Shown piece by piece: positions 46,794 through 58,200 of a DNA stretch of 64,000 nt. This DNA comes from Pogonophryne albipinna (taxonomy: Eukaryota; Chordata; Actinopteri; Perciformes; Artedidraconidae). The stretch lies in NCBI GenBank assembly GCA_028583405.1, contig JAPTMU010000117.1, positions 253,001 to 317,000 on the forward strand. Direction: 5' to 3'. The position numbers and the translations under genes were made by a program. Below the pieces are notes generated by a model. It did no database searches. It had not been told where the DNA came from and was given only the letters and a program-made list of their open reading frames with translations. Every line of letters begins with the position of its first letter. The stretch's first letter is position 1.

Positions 46794-46883
46794 GTTGTTG
46801 CCCTGGTCTGCAGCATTGTCCTCCTGACACAGACCAAGAAAGCGCAGCAGGAGATCACTGCGCGATACACAACCGTGTACTAA
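46794..46883 (+). CDS. Alternative last exon of tetraspanin B
   Basis: A consensus acceptor (CCTCCCTCTGTGTCTGAATGACAG) precedes an in-phase frame of 29 codons plus TAA: VVALVCSIVLLTQTKKAQQE followed by ITARYTTVY. It would replace the usual last exon (LLALICSSTLAKKL...), completing TM4 with the same hydrophobic pattern and Cys-Ser pair and giving a short tail instead of the Pro-rich one. Both exons can join the phase 0 donor at 44,810. Copy A has no equivalent because its region between 31,330 and 33,482 is replaced by LINE sequence. Use of this exon is inferred from phase, acceptor and similarity only; it could also be a relic of the ancestral end. Confidence 0.55.
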   Translation, partial: VVALVCSIVLLTQTKKAQQEITARYTTVY

Positions 46884-47024
46884 CAGGAGTTCAACCCTCA
46901 TCAGCGAAGACACAGCACTGGATTTCAAGCTTGAAAAACATTACAAACATGTGTCTCAACTCCAAACTGATCCCGACACACTCTCCCCACTTCGACTGTT
47001 TCCAAAACCCTCCAACATTAAGTC

Positions 47025-47290
47025 ATCAAACCCTTCGACCGGAAGTTATCAAACCCTCCAACATTAAGTTATCAAACCCTTCGACAGGAAGTTATCAAAC
47101 CCTTCGACAGGAAGTTATCAAACCCTTCGACAGGAAGTTATCAAACCCTTCGACAGGAAGTTATCAAACCCTTCGACAGGAAGTTATCAAACCCTTCAAC
47201 AGGAAGTTATCAAACCCTTCACAGGAAGTTATCAAACCCTTCAACAGGAAGTTATTAAACCCTTCAACAGGAAGTTATCAAACCCCCAAG
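47025..47290. repeat. 23-bp minisatellite, about 11 copies
   Basis: The unit is TTATCAAACCCTTCGACAGG plus AAG, with CAAC and ATTAAG variants. An open frame through it is incidental. Confidence 0.88.
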
Positions 47291-47364
47291 AAGCATGTTT
47301 TTGAAACCCTCAAACGGGAAGTAGGTAAAGCCTCAAGCAGGAAGCAATTAAAGATAGGATGAAA

Positions 47365-47460
47365 CCCTCTTTAATCGTCAAACATGCAGAGCACTGCACA
47401 GTGAAATGTGACCTCTGCATTTAACCCATCCTAGTACTATGAGCAGTGGGCGGCTATTTT
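47365..47460. repeat. Dispersed fish repeat fragment
   Basis: CTCTTTAATCGTC, ATGCAGAGCACTGCACA, CTCTGCATTTAACCCATCCTAG and GAGCAGTGGGCGGC are in the usual order of a very common fish dispersed repeat; recognised from memory, class uncertain. Confidence 0.5.
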
Positions 47461-47829
47461 ACAGCCATTTTAATGATAGAGGTTTAATAAAAGGAAATAA
47501 ACGCCAGGGATTTTTATTATAATTACTATTTTCTGTCAGAGATGCTGATTCCAATCTCTGGTTATGAAAACTTACGACAGTTCCCGTTTCCTGTGACTGA
47601 GAGTTTTTCCCAAGTCTCTCCATTTGCCCCTCCAGTGGAAGTGTGTTGGGTTGGGATTTGGGTCTGTATGTGAAACCTCACATTGTGCTTATCATCGGAC
47701 CTATTGTAAGCAGAAAACGGATTTCTTTTCCTAGCTGTTGACAATTATCAATATTTTATTGTGCCCTTTTCTTTTTGTATTTTCATGCAGTAGCTTAGTG
47801 GAATGGATGTTGAGTATAATAAATTATTC

Positions 47830-48560
47830 ATCTAGCTATGAACGGACAGGCCTCTTCATCATCGTGGACATACGATAAATAATGTGACACATCCGTTTAA
47901 TAACTAACTGTGAGGGAGAGTATGGGATACTGTTGGAGGAGAGAGATTTCATACCTGTTACACTTTGTTTATCGTCTTTTTTTCCTAATGCTTTTAACGT
48001 TTTTGTGGAAGAGGTAATTACTCACTGAGCCGCTGGGAATATTGTTTTTAATGAATATTGTATGCATAAATGAGAAAGGGAGCATGTTCTGTAAAATCCA
48101 TTCAGATAATATGAAATGTTTATGTAAGGTCGGGTCGTATACGTCCCTGTCGACACCTTAAAGTGGGAATTGTTTTGCTATAGAAGGGATTTTTCCATAG
48201 TTTTGTATTCCATTTAATTTCCTTTTTACGTGATTGTGCATCAAGAGGACCACAGGATTCAACTTGAATAAAGTAAAGGACCTGTTTGAGTAGTCAGGTA
48301 CTGTCAGAGGCTGTTCATCGTACTGCATAAACTAAGTGTGTATGCTGCCTTCCTGTAAACACTGCTTTGGTTCAAAGGGAAACGCCATGCCATTAATGAC
48401 AATTATATTCTAATGTTGTATTCCGTCAAGTTCCTGCAAACACATTTTTGTGATCAAATGCATCGAGTGTCTTGTTTAGTATTGCTTGTCCTTCTCTTTG
48501 CACAGTAGTTTTTTGTACTATACGTTTTCTAATAAATATTCCATACTGGGCTTTTCCACT
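47830..48560 (+). other. Putative 3' UTR of tetraspanin B with poly(A) signals
   Basis: Collinear with the 3' region of unit A. AATAAA at 48,267-48,272 and again near 48,531-48,536. Conservation between copies is even and no frame is kept, as expected of UTR or spacer. The convergent ZP gene stops about 570 bp further on. Confidence 0.4.
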
Positions 48561-49125
48561 TTTCTTCACCAAGACTTGTGTGTTTGTTATTTCCATGAAA
48601 CAAAACCAGAGTGCAGGTGTGTAAAAGTGTTTATTTCATTTCTCACACGTCACTGTCAAGACCTGTGAGGGAAAAACAAAAGTTAGTGTCGTGATAAACG
48701 AGTCCTCGAGACACTTTTGTTTTCTCTAGTCTTGTATTGTGCTTTAGGAAGGTGTGTTTGTAAAGTCCTTGGAAAATAACCAATACTAAGTGAGACGTAA
48801 TTTCTTAATTGGGTAATGGGAATGCTAGCAGACACATAAGAGCAATAGATTCTTCATAAGCAATTCTTAGGCAGTTTAAGTAGCCCTCATTTTCAGGAAC
48901 TTCTGGATTTTAGCATTTGCACACAAACCTAGATAACACACTACAGGAAAGGGAAAACCACAAAAAGTACACCAGGCCCATGTTTAAAATATCATTATTT
49001 TTCACTGGGCATTTGAAAGGTAAATTATGTAGCCCCATTTCACTTATTTTAAGTCTTAGGAACCCTTCTGAATATGTTTCCAATTAATATACTACTACAA
49101 TCTTGTGAGAAGGCTATAGCAGTCC

Positions 49126-49233
49126 TCAGTTTCTCTTGGGTGTTTCCTGTGTGTTGAACTTACTGTTGATGCAGCTTATGGTGCAGTCAACATCTGCAGC
49201 ATAGCACACCTCTGTCAAACACATGAAGTAGAT
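49126..49233 (-). CDS. ZP gene last exon
   Basis: Acceptor TTTCCTCAG at 49,234. It encodes 35 residues with the conserved FMCLTEVC...DVDCTISCIN cysteine cluster of the ZP-C half and ends TPKRN-stop. It completes DPE|IYFMC with the preceding exon. Confidence 0.85.
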   Translation of the reverse strand: MYFMCLTEVCYAADVDCTISCINSKFNTQETPKRN

Positions 49234-52200
49234 CTGAGGAAACAAACACATTGAAACCGTTTTACTAAAAGTAAAGCCAGTATCATGCATTATCTGTTTA
49301 GCGTTTTAAGAGACAGGCAAAAAAACGTTTTCTCGCATACTTTTAAGAGTTCTGGCTGTTTCATATAATCAGAGATGGCAAAAGTACACTCATCCTTTAC
49401 TCAAGTAGAAGTACAGATACTTGTGTTTAAAAATACTCTAGTAAAAGTAGAAGTACTGACTAAACTTCTTTACTCAAGTAAAAGTAAAAAGTACCCATAA
49501 CTAGCAGCTGCTTTAAAGAGTACCTGACCTCCCTTTATATTAATAGAACAATAATGTCATTGTTAGCTAATGAATGTTTCCATGCTGAACAACGGCAACA
49601 TGACAACGTTTCCATTGGTCCCTCTTCTTTAGAGAAGAGCAGGAAATGATGGATACACGGATCGTGTTCAAATCAATAGGCACGCAATGACTAAAGAATA
49701 ATGATCACGCCACCAAACACACATTCAGACTAAAGGAACCAGCTGTTTGGGAAATGAGAGAAGTAGAAAGTTCAGGTATTTGGGTTCAACATGTAAGAAG
49801 TAGAAAGTACAGGTATTTGGGTTCAACATGTAAGAAGTAGAAAGTACAGGTATTTGGGTTCAACATGTAAGAAGTAGAAAGTACAGGTATTTGGGTTCAA
49901 CATGTAAGAAGTAGAAAGTACAGGTATTTGTATTCAACATGTAAGAAGTAGAAAGTACAGGTATTTGTGTTCAACATGTAAGAAGTAGAAAGTACAGGTA
50001 TTTGAGTTCAACATGTAAGAAGTAGAAAGTACAGGTATTTGTGTTCAACATGTAAGAAGTAGAAAGTTCAGGTATTTGAGTTCAACATGTAAGAAGTAGA
50101 AAGTACAGGTATTTGAGTTCAACATGTAAGTAGAAAGTACAGGTATTTGGGTTCAACATGTAAGAAGTAGAAAGTACAGGTATTTGTGTTCAACATGTAA
50201 GAAGTAGAAAGTTCAGGTATTTGAGTTCAACATGTAAGAAGTAGAAAGTACAGGTATTTGAGTTCAACATGTAAGAAGTAGAAAGTACAGGTATTTGTGT
50301 TCAACATTTAAGAAGTAGAAAGTACAGGTATTTGAGTTCAACATGTAAGAAGTAGAAAGTACAGGTATTTGTGTTCAACATTTAAGAAGTAGAAAGTACA
50401 GGTATTTGAGTTCAACATGTAAGAAGTAGAAAGTTCAGGTATTTGGGTTCAACATGTAAGAAGTAGAAAGTTCAGGTATTTGGGTTCAACATGGAAGAAG
50501 TAGAAAGTACAGGTATTTGAGTTCAACATGTAAGAAGTAGAAAGTACAGGTATTTGGGTTCAACATGTAAGAAGTAGAAAGTACAGGTATTTGGGTTCAA
50601 CATGTAAGAAGTAGAAAGTACAGGTATTTGTGTTCAACATGTAAGTAGAAAGTACAGGTATTTGTGTTCAACATGTAAGAAGTAGAAAGTACAGGTATTT
50701 GAGTTCAACATGTAAGAAGTAGAAAGTACAGGTATTTGAGTTCAACATTTAAGAAGTAGAAAGTACAGGTATTTGAGTTCAACATGTAAGAAGTAGAAAG
50801 TACAGGTATTTGAGTTCAACATGTAAGAAGTAGAAAGTACAGGTATTTGAGTTCAACATGTAAGAAGTAGAAAGTACAGGTATTTGAGTTCAACATGTAA
50901 GAAGTAGAAAGTACAGGTATTTGAGTTCAACATGTAAGAAGTAGAAAGTACAGGTATTTGAGTTCAACATGTAAGAAGTAGAAAGTACAGGTATTTGTGT
51001 TCAACATGTAAGAAGTAGAAAGTACAGGTATTTGAGTTCAACATGTAAGAAGTAGAAAGTACAGGTATTTGAGTTCAACATGTAAGAAGTAGAAAGTACA
51101 GGTATTTGAGTTCAACATGTAAGAAGTAGAAAGTACAGGTATTTGTGTTCAACATGTAAGAAGTAGAAAGTACAGGTATTTGGGTTCAACATGTAAGAAG
51201 TAGAAAGTACAGGTATTTGTGTTCAACATGTAAGAAGTAGAAAGTACAGGTATTTGAGTTCAACATGTAAGAAGTAGAAAGTACAGGTATTTGAGTTCAA
51301 CATGTAAGAAGTAGAAAGTACAGGTATTTGAGTTCAACATGTAAGAAGTAGAAAGTACAGGTATTTGTGTTCAACATGTAAGAAGTAGAAAGTTCAGGTA
51401 TTTGAGTTCAACATGTAAGAAGTAGAAAGTACAGGTATTTGGGTTCAACATGTAAGAAGTAGAAAGTACAGGTATTTGTGTTCAACATGTAAGAAGTAGA
51501 AAGTACAGGTATTTGAGTTCAACATTTAAGAAGTAGAAAGTACAGGTATTTGAGTTCAACATGTAAGAAGTAGAAAGTACAGGTATTTGGGTTCAACATG
51601 GAAGAAGTAGAAAGTACAGGTATTTGAGTTCAACATGTAAGAAGTAGAAAGTACAGGTATTGGTGTTCAACATGTAAGAAGTAGAAAGTACAGGTATTTG
51701 TGTTCAACATGTAAGAAGTAGAAAGTACAGGTATTTGGGTTCAACATGTAAGAAGTAGAAAGTACAGGTATTTGTGTTCAACATGTAAGAAGTAGAAAGT
51801 ACAGGTATTTGTGTTCAACATGTAAGAAGTAGAAAGTACAGGTATTTGAGTTCAACATGTAAGAAGTAGAAAGTACAGGTATTTGAGTTCAACATGTAAG
51901 AAGTAGAAAGTACAGGTATTTGTGTTCAACATGTAAGAAGTAGAAAGTACAGGTATTTGTGTTCAAAATGTAAGAAGTAGAAAGTACAGGTATTTGAGTT
52001 CAACATGTAAGAAGTAGAAAGTACAGGTATTTGTGTTCAACATGTAAGAAGTAGAAAGTACAGGCATTTGGGTTCAACATGTAAGAAGTAGAAAGTACAG
52101 GTATTTGTGTTCAACATTTAAGAAGTAGAAAGTTCAGGTATTTGAGTTCAACATGTAAGAAGTAGAAAGTACAGGTATTTGGGTTCAACATGTAAGAAGT

Positions 52201-55200
52201 AGAAAGTACAGGTATTTGAGTTCAACATGTAAGAAGTAGAAAGTACAGGTATTTGAGTTCAACATGTAAGAAGTAGAAAGTACAGGTATTTGTGTTCAAC
52301 ATGTAAGAAGTAGAAAGTACAGGTATTTGTGTTCAACATGTAAGAAGTAGAAAGTTCAGGTATTTGAGTTCAACATGTAAGAAGTAGAAAGTACAGGTAT
52401 TTGAGTTCAACATGTAAGAAGTAGAAAGTACAGGTATTTGGGTTCAACATGGAAGAAGTAGAAAGTACAGGTATTTGAGTTCAACATGTAAGAAGTAGAA
52501 AGTACAGGTATTGGTGTTCAACATGTAAGAAGTAGAAAGTACAGGTATTTGGGTTCAACATGTAAGAAGTAGAAAGTACAGGTATTTGTGTTCAACATGT
52601 AAGTAGAAAGTACAGGTATTTGTGTTCAACATGTAAGAAGTAGAAAGTACAGGTATTTGAGTTCAACATGTAAGAAGTAGAAAGTTCAGGTATTTGAGTT
52701 CAACATGTAAGAAGTAGAAAGTACAGGTATTTGTGTTCAACATGTAAGAAGTAGAAAGTACAGGTATTTGAGTTCAACATGTAAGAAGTAGAAAGTTCAG
52801 GTATTTGAGTTCAACATGTAAGAAGTAGAAAGTACAGGTATTTGAGTTCAACATGTAAGAAGTAGAAAGTACAGGTATTTGAGTTCAACATGTAAGAAGT
52901 AGAAAGTACAGGTATTTGTGTTCAACATGTAAGAAGTAGAAAGTTCAGGTATTTGAGTTCAACATGTAAGAAGTAGAAAGTACAGGTATTTGAGTTCAAC
53001 ATGTAAGAAGTAGAAAGTACAGGTATTTGTGTTCAACATGTAAGAAGTAGAAAGTACAGGTATTTGAGTTCAACATGTAAGAAGTAGAAAATACAGGTAT
53101 TTGTGTTCAACATGTAAGAAGTAGAAAGTACAGGTATTTGAGTTCAACATGTAAGAAGTAGAAAGTACAGGTATTTGGGTTCAACATGTAAGAAGTAGAA
53201 AGTTCAGGTATTTGTGTTCAACATGTAAGAAGTAGAAAGTACAGGTATTTGAGTTCAACATGTAAGAAGTAGAAAGTACAGGTATTTGAGTTCAACATGT
53301 AAGAAGTAGAAAGTACAGGTATTTGGGTTCAACATGGAAGAAGTAGAAAGTACAGGTATTTGAGTTCAACATGTAAGAAGTAGAAAGTACAGGTATTGGT
53401 GTTCAACATGTAAGAAGTAGAAAGTACAGGTATTTGGGTTCAACATGTAAGAAGTAGAAAGTACAGGTATTTGTGTTCAACATGTAAGTAGAAAGTACAG
53501 GTATTTGTGTTCAACATGTAAGAAGTAGAAAGTACAGGTATTTGAGTTCAACATGTAAGAAGTAGAAAGTACAGGTATTTGAGTTCAACATGTAAGAAGT
53601 AGAAAGTACAGGTATTTGTGTTCAACATGTAAGAAGTAGAAAGTTCAGGTATTTGAGTTCAACATGTAAGAAGTAGAAAGTACAGGTATTTGGGTTCAAC
53701 ATGTAAGAAGTAGAAAGTACAGGTATTTGTGTTCAACATGTAAGAAGTAGAAAGTACAGGTATTTGAGTTCAACATGTAAGAAGTAGAAAGTACAGGTAT
53801 TTGGGTTCAACATGTAAGAAGTAGAAAGTACAGGTATTTGTGTTCAACATGTAAGAAGTAGAAAGTACAGGTATTTGAGTTCAACATTTAAGAAGTAGAA
53901 AGTACAGGTATTTGAGTTCAACATGTAAGAAGTAGAAAGTACAGGTATTTGGGTTCAACATGTAAGAAGTAGAAAGTACAGGTATTTGAGTTCAACATGT
54001 AAGAAGTAGAAAGTACAGGTATTTGTGTTCAACATGTAAGAAGTAGAAAGTACAGGTATTTGGGTTCAACATGTAAGAAGTAGAAAGTACAGGTATTTGT
54101 GTTCAACATGTAAGAAGTAGAAAGTACAGGTATTTGAGTTCAACATTTAAGAAGTAGAAAGTACAGGTATTTGAGTTCAACATGTAAGAAGTAGAAAGTA
54201 CAGGTATTTGGGTTCAACATGTAAGAAGTAGAAAGTACAGGTATTTGAGTTCAACATGTAAGAAGTAGAAAGTACAGGTATTTGTGTTCAACATGTAAGA
54301 AGTAGAAAGTACAGGTATTTGGGTTCAACATGTAAGAAGTAGAAAGTACAGGTATTTATGTTCAACATGTAAGAAGTAGAAAGTACAGGTATTTGTGTTC
54401 AACATGTAAGAAGTAGAAAGTACAGGTATTTGGGTTCAACATGTAAGAAGTAGAAAGTACAGGTATTTGAGTTCAACATGTAAGAAGTAGAAAGTACAGG
54501 TATTTGAGTTCAACATGTAAGAAGTAGAAAGTACAGGTATTTGGGTTCAACATGTAAGAAGTAGAAAGTACAGGTATTTGAGTTCAACATGTAAGAAGTA
54601 GAAAGTACAGGTATTTGAGTTCAACATGTAAGAAGTAGAAAGTACAGGTATTTGTGTTCAACATGTAAGAAGTAGAAAGTACAGGTATTTGTGTTCAAAA
54701 TGTAAGAAGTAGAAAGTACAGGTATTTGAGTTCAACATGTAAGAAGTAGAAAGTACAGGTATTTGTGTTCAACATGTAAGAAGTAGAAAGTACAGGCATT
54801 TGGGTTCAACATGTAAGAAGTAGAAAGTACAGGTATTTGTGTTCAAAATGTAAGAAGTAGAAAGTACAGGTATTTGAGTTCAACATGTAAGAAGTAGAAA
54901 GTACAGGTATTTGTGTTCAACATCTAAGAAGTAGAAAGTACAGGTATTTGTGTTCAACATGTAAGAAGTAGAAAGTACAGGTATTTGAGTTCAAAATGTA
55001 AGAAGTAGAAAGTACAGGTATTAGTGTTCAAATGTAAGAAGTCAAAGTAAAAAGTCGTTCGAAAAATAAGTAGTGGAGTAAAGTACTGATACCAGAAACA
55101 TGTACTTAAGTACAGTAACAAAGTATTTGTACTCCACTACTTCCCACCTCTGTGTAATTATGTACTTTTCATAATTATTGTCCTGTATGAGCATGTTAGT

Positions 55201-58200
55201 TCAGAGGGAGTTACCTCGGGGTCCTGCAGGTGAGAGGATCCTCCTTCAGTCAGGGGGGGGGGGCTCTCAGAGGGCGGAGACGGGAGGGCAGGGATCAGGA
55301 TCCTCTGGGTGGGGGGGGGGTTGGAGTGAGAGAGCAGCTGGGAATCACCGCAACTGAACAGAAAAGAAATGACATGTAGAAAGCAGGAAATGCTCCTTTA
55401 AAAAACACTTTTAAACTTTGCAATACGGACAAAACTTGTAAATATATAATTTAACTGCAATACTCAATATACTCTATTACAGTGAAAAAGTAATGCAAAT
55501 ATCTGGTTATCAGCATCAAGCATCTTTACTAACATTACACCACTTTTTATTTTTCAATAGACATTTTTGCTTTTGACTTCTTGCATAAATCTTATTGATA
55601 ATTTTGTATATATATATTTGTATATATTCTATCATAACGGAATAACCCCTCGGGGATGATTTAAGTTTTCTGATTTACAGGCAATAGTTTGACCCAACAA
55701 TACAAAAACACAATTCACACTAAAATATCAAAAGGGGGAAAGAGTGATTTTTATTTTATTGGTGTGTTTGCCAAAATATGTAATGTCTGCTCTTTCTATC
55801 TGCACCGTGTCATCGCTGTAACAAAACAATGCATCCACTGTGGGAAGCATGAAGGATTTCAGATGTCCGACTGTTGAGTTATTAGAGATGAATCCGTTTA
55901 TACTCTTACACTAAAAGTCACTTCCTGTATTGCCGTGATAAAATGGACATGCGCAATAAACGTGTCACTTCCGGTTGAAGCAATGCCGACGGGGTGTGTG
56001 TGTGTGCTAGTGTTAGTGTGTGTGTATTTCTTCCTATGTCATTTGTGGTAAACTATGTTCACGGTATTCCTAAGATTGACACTCCTGTGCTCCAGTCGAT
56101 CCTCTCAGTAAACAGAGCTGAATCCAGATCAGATGCACGCTGAAGGCTCTTTGAGCAGGTTTCCTCTCACTGATCCTGCTGTTATGTTAAATGTTTGTTG
56201 TTTGTTTTTCATGTGTTGTGTCTTGATATTTGTCTGTTGATGTTACACATGGAGCTGCTGTGATGCAAGCAGCATTTCAGACTTGATCTGACCATTAAAG
56301 TATTATCGTATCGTAAGATGGCAAAGTCAACACCTACCCATCGTAGACCAGCCTCCAGCTGCTGTACGGTGTGTGTGTGAACGCCAGGCAGGAGTGAACC
56401 AGCAGCAGCAGGTGGGGGGCGGGGGGGTCCTGAAGGCTCAGCTGCAGGTAAACAGATCCTCCTCCAATCACGCTGAGAGGAAGGTGAGCCTCAGGGTGGA
56501 AGCTGCTGAACGACTCGTCTGTGTACAAAAAAAAAAATCTGAAACTCAAAATTGTGCTTCCATTGAATTTCTCCACATTCAAAATGTTCAGTTACTTTGA
56601 AGATTCTGATTAATAATACAAAATATATCAGATTTTTATCCAACAGGTATAACATTAATGCATCAATCATTTTAAACACAATAATAATATATATTTTTAG
56701 TGAAATAGGCGATACGATAACAGGTAAGATTTTGATGCAGGACTTTTACTTGTAACTGAGTTTTCATACTGTATTGTAGTATTCAGGGTATATGCAGGAA
56801 TCCTGAAGTCAAATGTAAGACCCTTTAAAGACCCTTTCCATACATTTTAAGTCCTCATCGCCACTTGGAGTTCTAACCGGTTACCTTGGCGACACACTTT
56901 ACCTCACATTGACTATATACAGTATTGATTGTCCTTCCTCCTTATCTTCCAACCATTTGGACGCAGACTTGCATTTCCCCATAACGATGTTGTTTAACAA
57001 CCGGCGTAAACGGAGCTTCGCGCTATCAAGCAGTGAGCGTGCGATGTCCTGTTCAGATGACGTCAAACCCAACGGGATGCCATCAATAAACTACACAGAA
57101 TCACACTGCACACCTACGCCATGATTACATTCAGGCAGACTGTAGAATACAACCTCTTTGGACAATTTATAGACTTATTGAAAACAAGCTACAAAATGTA
57201 ATACCTTGGGTAATGCCGTTTAATAGCCTTCATTTTCACTAAATTGATTCATCAACTTCTAATACTTTTTAAGACTCCGCGGACACCCTGGAATTTCTAC
57301 TTTTAATTTTAGTAAAATATATGTATAGTACTTATTCAACCTCTTGTTATATACAGAGAATACAGTGCAGACGATCACCTGTGGCGATTCTCAGCTGCAC
57401 AGTGACGGTGGAGACTGGAAACAGAACAGGAGGAGGACGATACATCACGTGGAGCCTCTCTTCACCTGGAGACCCCGGAGAGGAACTACACTGCACCCTC
57501 AACCTGAGGACCAGCAGAGGAACGTGGAATGTGTTTTATTCATTCAACAGGGACAGTGCACATTAATCAACATTTCTGTAAATGTGACAGTTTGCCAAGA
57601 GGCTATTTTCCATCTGTAGTCCCTGGACAGATTCTGTAAGTCAACCTAAAGACACATTTCATTTTAAACAAGTAAATACAATAACGTAAAAACATGCAAC
57701 ATACAGTAGTGGAATACTTAATACCAAAATCCTCATTCTCTGTCACCTTTGTCACAGTAACTTCAATAATGTTTATTAAACCTCACAATCAGCAGCCACA
57801 TCCTTTTAACACTTATTATTATTTTTATGTTCCTGCTGTGGGAAAAATGAAGGACTTCTGATTCAAGTAAAAGCAGCATGTGTTGGAATCAGAGCATGCT
57901 ACCCCTCTCCCAGCCAAATGCCATTTAAAAAAGCTTAAACACCAAAAACAGATCTGACAATACTCATTATTTGAAATGTTTAAAAGAGCCAGATGACTGT
58001 CTTGTGATGTGTGTAAATCCTCCGTGAAGGAACTCTTTCTAGTGTTTTCTGTGTGAAGAATTAAAAAGGATAACACATTTGATATAAAAGGAAATAAAAC
58101 TGTTAAACGCAGAATAAGTAATTAACATAACACCGACCTGACAAGGGAGATCTCAGATCTGTGGTCCAACACAGAGTCCAGCACCACGAAGCTCAAAAGC

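Larger units (their letters stand above)
38487..48840 (+). repeat. Tandem duplication unit B (tetraspanin copy B)
   Basis: Second copy of the segment 21,540-36,292, in direct orientation. It lacks the insertions seen in A but has its own: a TTAA MITE (40,175-40,541), an inserted block at about 41,575-41,830, a hAT MITE fragment (about 43,128-43,860), a block at about 44,990-45,470, and expanded minisatellites downstream of the coding region. Confidence 0.9.

Noticed and set aside
46787..47362. 191-codon frame with KPFNRKLSNPS-like repeats.
   Set aside because: It overlaps the alternative tetraspanin exon in a different frame and then runs through a 23-bp minisatellite; no independent support.
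49757..55045. CRISPR-like array.
   Set aside because: Units are directly contiguous with no unique spacers, and the context is a eukaryotic MITE; it is a minisatellite.
57321..57619. Plus-strand open frames of 81 and 91 codons.
   Set aside because: They are antisense to the ZP exon at 57,379-57,503, whose phase agrees with its neighbours and whose product matches the ZP family.
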